From: an uncultured Porphyromonadaceae bacterium
GTDB lineage: Bacteria; Bacteroidota; Bacteroidia; Bacteroidales; Muribaculaceae
Reading direction: 5' to 3'
Assembly: GCA_937989585.1 (NCBI GenBank)
Contig: CALKRW010000021.1
Coordinates: 5,024 to 69,023 of the forward strand
DNA: 64,000 nucleotides
Part shown: one piece after another, positions 61,718 to 64,000 of the stretch
Layout of the letters: each line of letters begins with the position of its first letter
How positions within the stretch are numbered: the stretch's first letter is position 1
Notes under the pieces: model-generated
What the model was told of the DNA's origin: nothing
What the model saw: the letters and a program-made list of their open reading frames with translations, nothing else
Databases searched by the model: none
Program-made: the position numbers and the translations under genes

Positions 61718-63913
61718 ATGGCAGTCTTAGAAAAAATCAGAAGCCGCTCGGTGCTTCTGTTTACCATTATCATTGTCGCCCTTCTTGCTTTCATCCTCGG
61801 CGACTTCTTCAATTCGGGTAAATCCTTCTTCGGCCCCGGCGACACCGTTGCCAAGGCTAACGGAGCCAAAGTCTCACTGCAGGAATACCGCACCCTCTAC
61901 GACCAGTACTCCAGCCAGGCCAAAGACCAGGGCGTCAACAACGACCTCCTCGAGGAACAGGTCATCCAGACACTCCTCGCCCAGTCACTACTCGACAAGG
62001 AGTGCGAGCGCCTCGGCATCTCTGTCACCGACGCCACCCTCTCGCAGGTAATGCTCAGCCCCCAGACCTCGAACTTCGTAATGGGTGTCTTCGCCAGCAA
62101 GACCGGCTTCGACCCTCAGGCATTCATGCAGGTTGGCCTCGTCAATACGACAGCCATACTCGACGCCGTGAACAACCCCGCCAAATACAAACTTGACGCC
62201 GAGATGGCAGCAAGATTCAAGAGCGCGTGGGCCGAGACCGAGACAGACATCGAGCGCCAACTGAAGACCCAGAGTTACGCCCAGTTGCTCGGCGGACTCT
62301 TCACAGCATCCGAGATCGATGCCAAGGCCCTCTACAACGAGCGCAACACCACTTTCTCCTACTCATACGTCACAAAGGACTACATCACCCTTCCCGACGA
62401 CAAGGTCAAACTCACCGACGAGGACTACAAGGCCGTCTATGACCAGCAGATGGGCCGCTTCAGACTAAACGAGGACGCCCGCTACATCCACGCCATCGTT
62501 GTCCCCATCGTTCCATCCGCCGCTGACATCGAGGCTGTGAACGCCGAGATCCGGACTCTCGTCGCCGAACTCTCCGCCGACACCACCGGCAATCCCGCAG
62601 CCATCGTCCGCGCTCACAAGAACTTCGAGTACAACTCCGCCAAGGCCACTAAGCGCGACCTCCTCCAGGTTCAGGACGAGGCTATCCGCCAGTTGGCATA
62701 CACCATCGACTCTCTCGCTGTCGGCGAAGTCGCCCAGCTCCCCACCCTGGGCAACAACTACTACACCTACAAACTCATCAGCAAGAGCAAGGGTCTTGAC
62801 TCGATCACCTATACCGCATACCCCGTCGAGAAGCCCGACTCGCTCCAGGCCACCATGGCCCGTCTCACCACTGCCAACATCGACTCGCTCACACGTCTCG
62901 TCAGCCCCAACCTCGTCGACTACACCCAGAGCATAGCCACCGCTCCCGACGAGGACAAGTTCGCCAGGTTCCTCGAGACCGCTCCCCTCAATACACTCGT
63001 CGCCTTCAACGACACCATCAACGGCGCTCCCACATGCGCGATCGTTGACGTCAAGAAACGCGCCTCCCTCGTCGACGTCTTCGAACTCGGCATCGCGGCC
63101 TACCGCCTGATGCCCTCGGTCGAGACCGAGAAGACCCTCGCGCAGAACCTCCGCAACTATGTAGGCAAGAACGGCAATGCCGAGGCATTCGTCAAGAATG
63201 CCGGCAAGGCAAGTTACGCAGCCACTCCCCTTCTGGTCAGCCCCTCCAATCCCCTGGGCGACTTCGCCCCCAACTCCATGACCGTCCTCAAATGGGCCAT
63301 GAACGCCGACAAAGGCGCCGTCTCCAAGGTCTACACCCTCAACTACCCCTCCGGCGGCAACTATGGCGGCGGCAGTTACCTCCTAGCCGTCTGCGTTGAC
63401 GACATCTTCGACGAAGACTACATCCCCGTCACCTCCGCCTACGTCAAGGAAAACCTCAAGCCCATCGTACTCCGCAACAAGAAGGCTCAGTACGTCATGG
63501 ACCAGTTCAAGGGCAAGAAAACCCTCGCTGAGGCAGCCAAGGCATTCGGCACCGACGTCAAGACAACCACAGGCTCGTTCGGCATGAACAACAACTCGCC
63601 CGAACTCCTTGCCGCCATCGCTGCTGCCAAGCCCAACACCCTCGTCGGTCCCGTCAAGGGCGCAAGCAGCGTCTACTACATCCAGGTAAACGGCAATCCC
63701 CAGACCGCCGGCCGTCCCTACGACTACACCGAGAACAGCCAGTACTTCCTCCAGAACAACCTCGCCATGCAGCGTGCCACTCTGAGCCAGCTGTACCGCA
63801 ACCCCATGGTCAACAGCACCACCATCGTCTCCATCCCCAACATCAACCTCCTGATGGGCGACAGCCGTCTGACCAACAACATCCTCGAATTCACCAACGG
63901 CGACGAACAATAA
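61718..63913 (+). CDS. PpiD/SurA-type membrane-anchored peptidyl-prolyl isomerase
   Basis: Foldase of 731 residues. An N-terminal membrane helix (SVLLFTIIIVALLAFILGDFF) anchors it in the inner membrane. A SurA N-like helical chaperone region follows (about 50-200, with LLEEQVIQTLLAQSLLDKECERLGI), then parvulin-like segments near 240-350 and a C-terminal domain with GSFGMNNNSPELL and VKGASSVYYIQVNG. Parvulin active-site residues are not obvious, so chaperone activity may dominate. It assists outer-membrane and secreted protein folding. The ATG at 61718 is the only sensible start. Confidence 0.88.
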   Translation: MAVLEKIRSRSVLLFTIIIVALLAFILGDFFNSGKSFFGPGDTVAKANGAKVSLQEYRTLYDQYSSQAKDQGVNNDLLEEQVIQTLLAQSLLDKECERLGISVTDATLSQVMLSPQTSNFVMGVFASKTGFDPQAFMQVGLVNTTAILDAVNNPAKYKLDAEMAARFKSAWAETETDIERQLKTQSYAQLLGGLFTASEIDAKALYNERNTTFSYSYVTKDYITLPDDKVKLTDEDYKAVYDQQMGRFRLNEDARYIHAIVVPIVPSAADIEAVNAEIRTLVAELSADTTGNPAAIVRAHKNFEYNSAKATKRDLLQVQDEAIRQLAYTIDSLAVGEVAQLPTLGNNYYTYKLISKSKGLDSITYTAYPVEKPDSLQATMARLTTANIDSLTRLVSPNLVDYTQSIATAPDEDKFARFLETAPLNTLVAFNDTINGAPTCAIVDVKKRASLVDVFELGIAAYRLMPSVETEKTLAQNLRNYVGKNGNAEAFVKNAGKASYAATPLLVSPSNPLGDFAPNSMTVLKWAMNADKGAVSKVYTLNYPSGGNYGGGSYLLAVCVDDIFDEDYIPVTSAYVKENLKPIVLRNKKAQYVMDQFKGKKTLAEAAKAFGTDVKTTTGSFGMNNNSPELLAAIAAAKPNTLVGPVKGASSVYYIQVNGNPQTAGRPYDYTENSQYFLQNNLAMQRATLSQLYRNPMVNSTTIVSIPNINLLMGDSRLTNNILEFTNGDEQ

Positions 63914-63920
63914 CCATGGT

Positions 63921-63985
63921 ATAATGGAGTGGCGGCATCCCTGCCGCCCCTTAATAATGGAAAGGCGGCATCCTGCCGCCCCTGT
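63921..63985. repeat. Tandem pair of REP-like elements at window end
   Basis: Two units of about 32 nt begin ATAATGGA at 63921 and 63954, and each carries a palindrome of the GGCGGCATCC(C)TGCCGCC type (63931-63948 and 63964-63980). The second palindrome is the exact reverse complement of the copy at 8322-8338. The array may continue beyond the window. Confidence 0.65.
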
Positions 63986-64000
63986 ACGGACATCGCTCCG

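Noticed and set aside
63921..63985. Possible CRISPR array at the window end
   Set aside because: The two units are adjacent, so nothing spacer-like separates them, and the same palindrome occurs singly at 8322-8338.

Overview
The window is chromosomal DNA of a member of the Bacteroidales. The grounds are a SusC/SusD pair with SusE/SusF-like lipoproteins, DUF4836-type lipoproteins, a pyrG-yidC pair, many lipoproteins with a Cys after a short hydrophobic leader, and repeated promoter cores of the Bacteroidetes type (TTTG, 19-20 nt, TAnnTTTG). GC content looks to be in the mid to high 50s, which together with gene content suggests a Muribaculaceae-like gut bacterium; this family assignment is inference. 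No phage, transposase, integrase, CRISPR array or rRNA was seen.

Layout. 1-6674 (+): end of a DUF721 gene, mutS, an rRNA m5C methyltransferase and a GH3 glycosidase. 6.8-8.6 kb: a GIN-domain lipoprotein, a 0.75 kb gene-poor stretch of hairpins and short repeats, and tRNA-Gln with its own promoter and terminator. 8.7-15.4 kb (-): an L-rhamnose operon read rhaM-rhaB-rhaA-rhaT-rhaD, ending in a two-domain rhamnogalacturonan acetylesterase. 15.5-17.6 kb (+): MgtC-like protein and a periplasmic beta-propeller. 17.8-25.2 kb (-): a susC-susD-susE-susF-like polysaccharide locus without enzymes, preceded by a structured leader holding a terminator. 25.8-29.4 kb (-): a membrane Ser/Thr kinase and an LTA-synthase-like protein. 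29.5-33.5 kb (+): hypothetical protein, cyclophilin, M16 protease, HflX. 33.5-38.6 kb (+): two lipoproteins (one DUF4836), then an ABC ATPase and an FtsX/MacB-like permease. 38.7-42.7 kb (+): SlyD-like isomerase, a small lipoprotein, a candidate sRNA, a glycosyltransferase and MscS. 42.7-50.2 kb (-): DUF1573 protein, phosphodiester glycosidase, YidC, PyrG. 50.4-64 kb (+): C69 dipeptidase, LPG-synthase-like flippase, LptE, TPR protein, SecG, U32 peptidase, FtsB-like, MscL, AroK, an AlaDH-like protein, RNase H, metK behind a SAM-II-like riboswitch and terminator, and a PpiD/SurA-type chaperone.

How the parts work together. The rha operon imports and breaks down L-rhamnose, and its esterase would de-acetylate rhamnogalacturonan, the pectin that releases rhamnose. 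LptE, SecG, YidC, the PpiD-like foldase, the cyclophilin and the SlyD-like protein serve envelope biogenesis and protein folding. The strongest regulatory discoveries are the metK riboswitch, the candidate sRNA near 40.0 kb and the attenuator-like susC leader. The most plausible undescribed protein system is the DUF4836-like lipoprotein/ABC/permease cluster.
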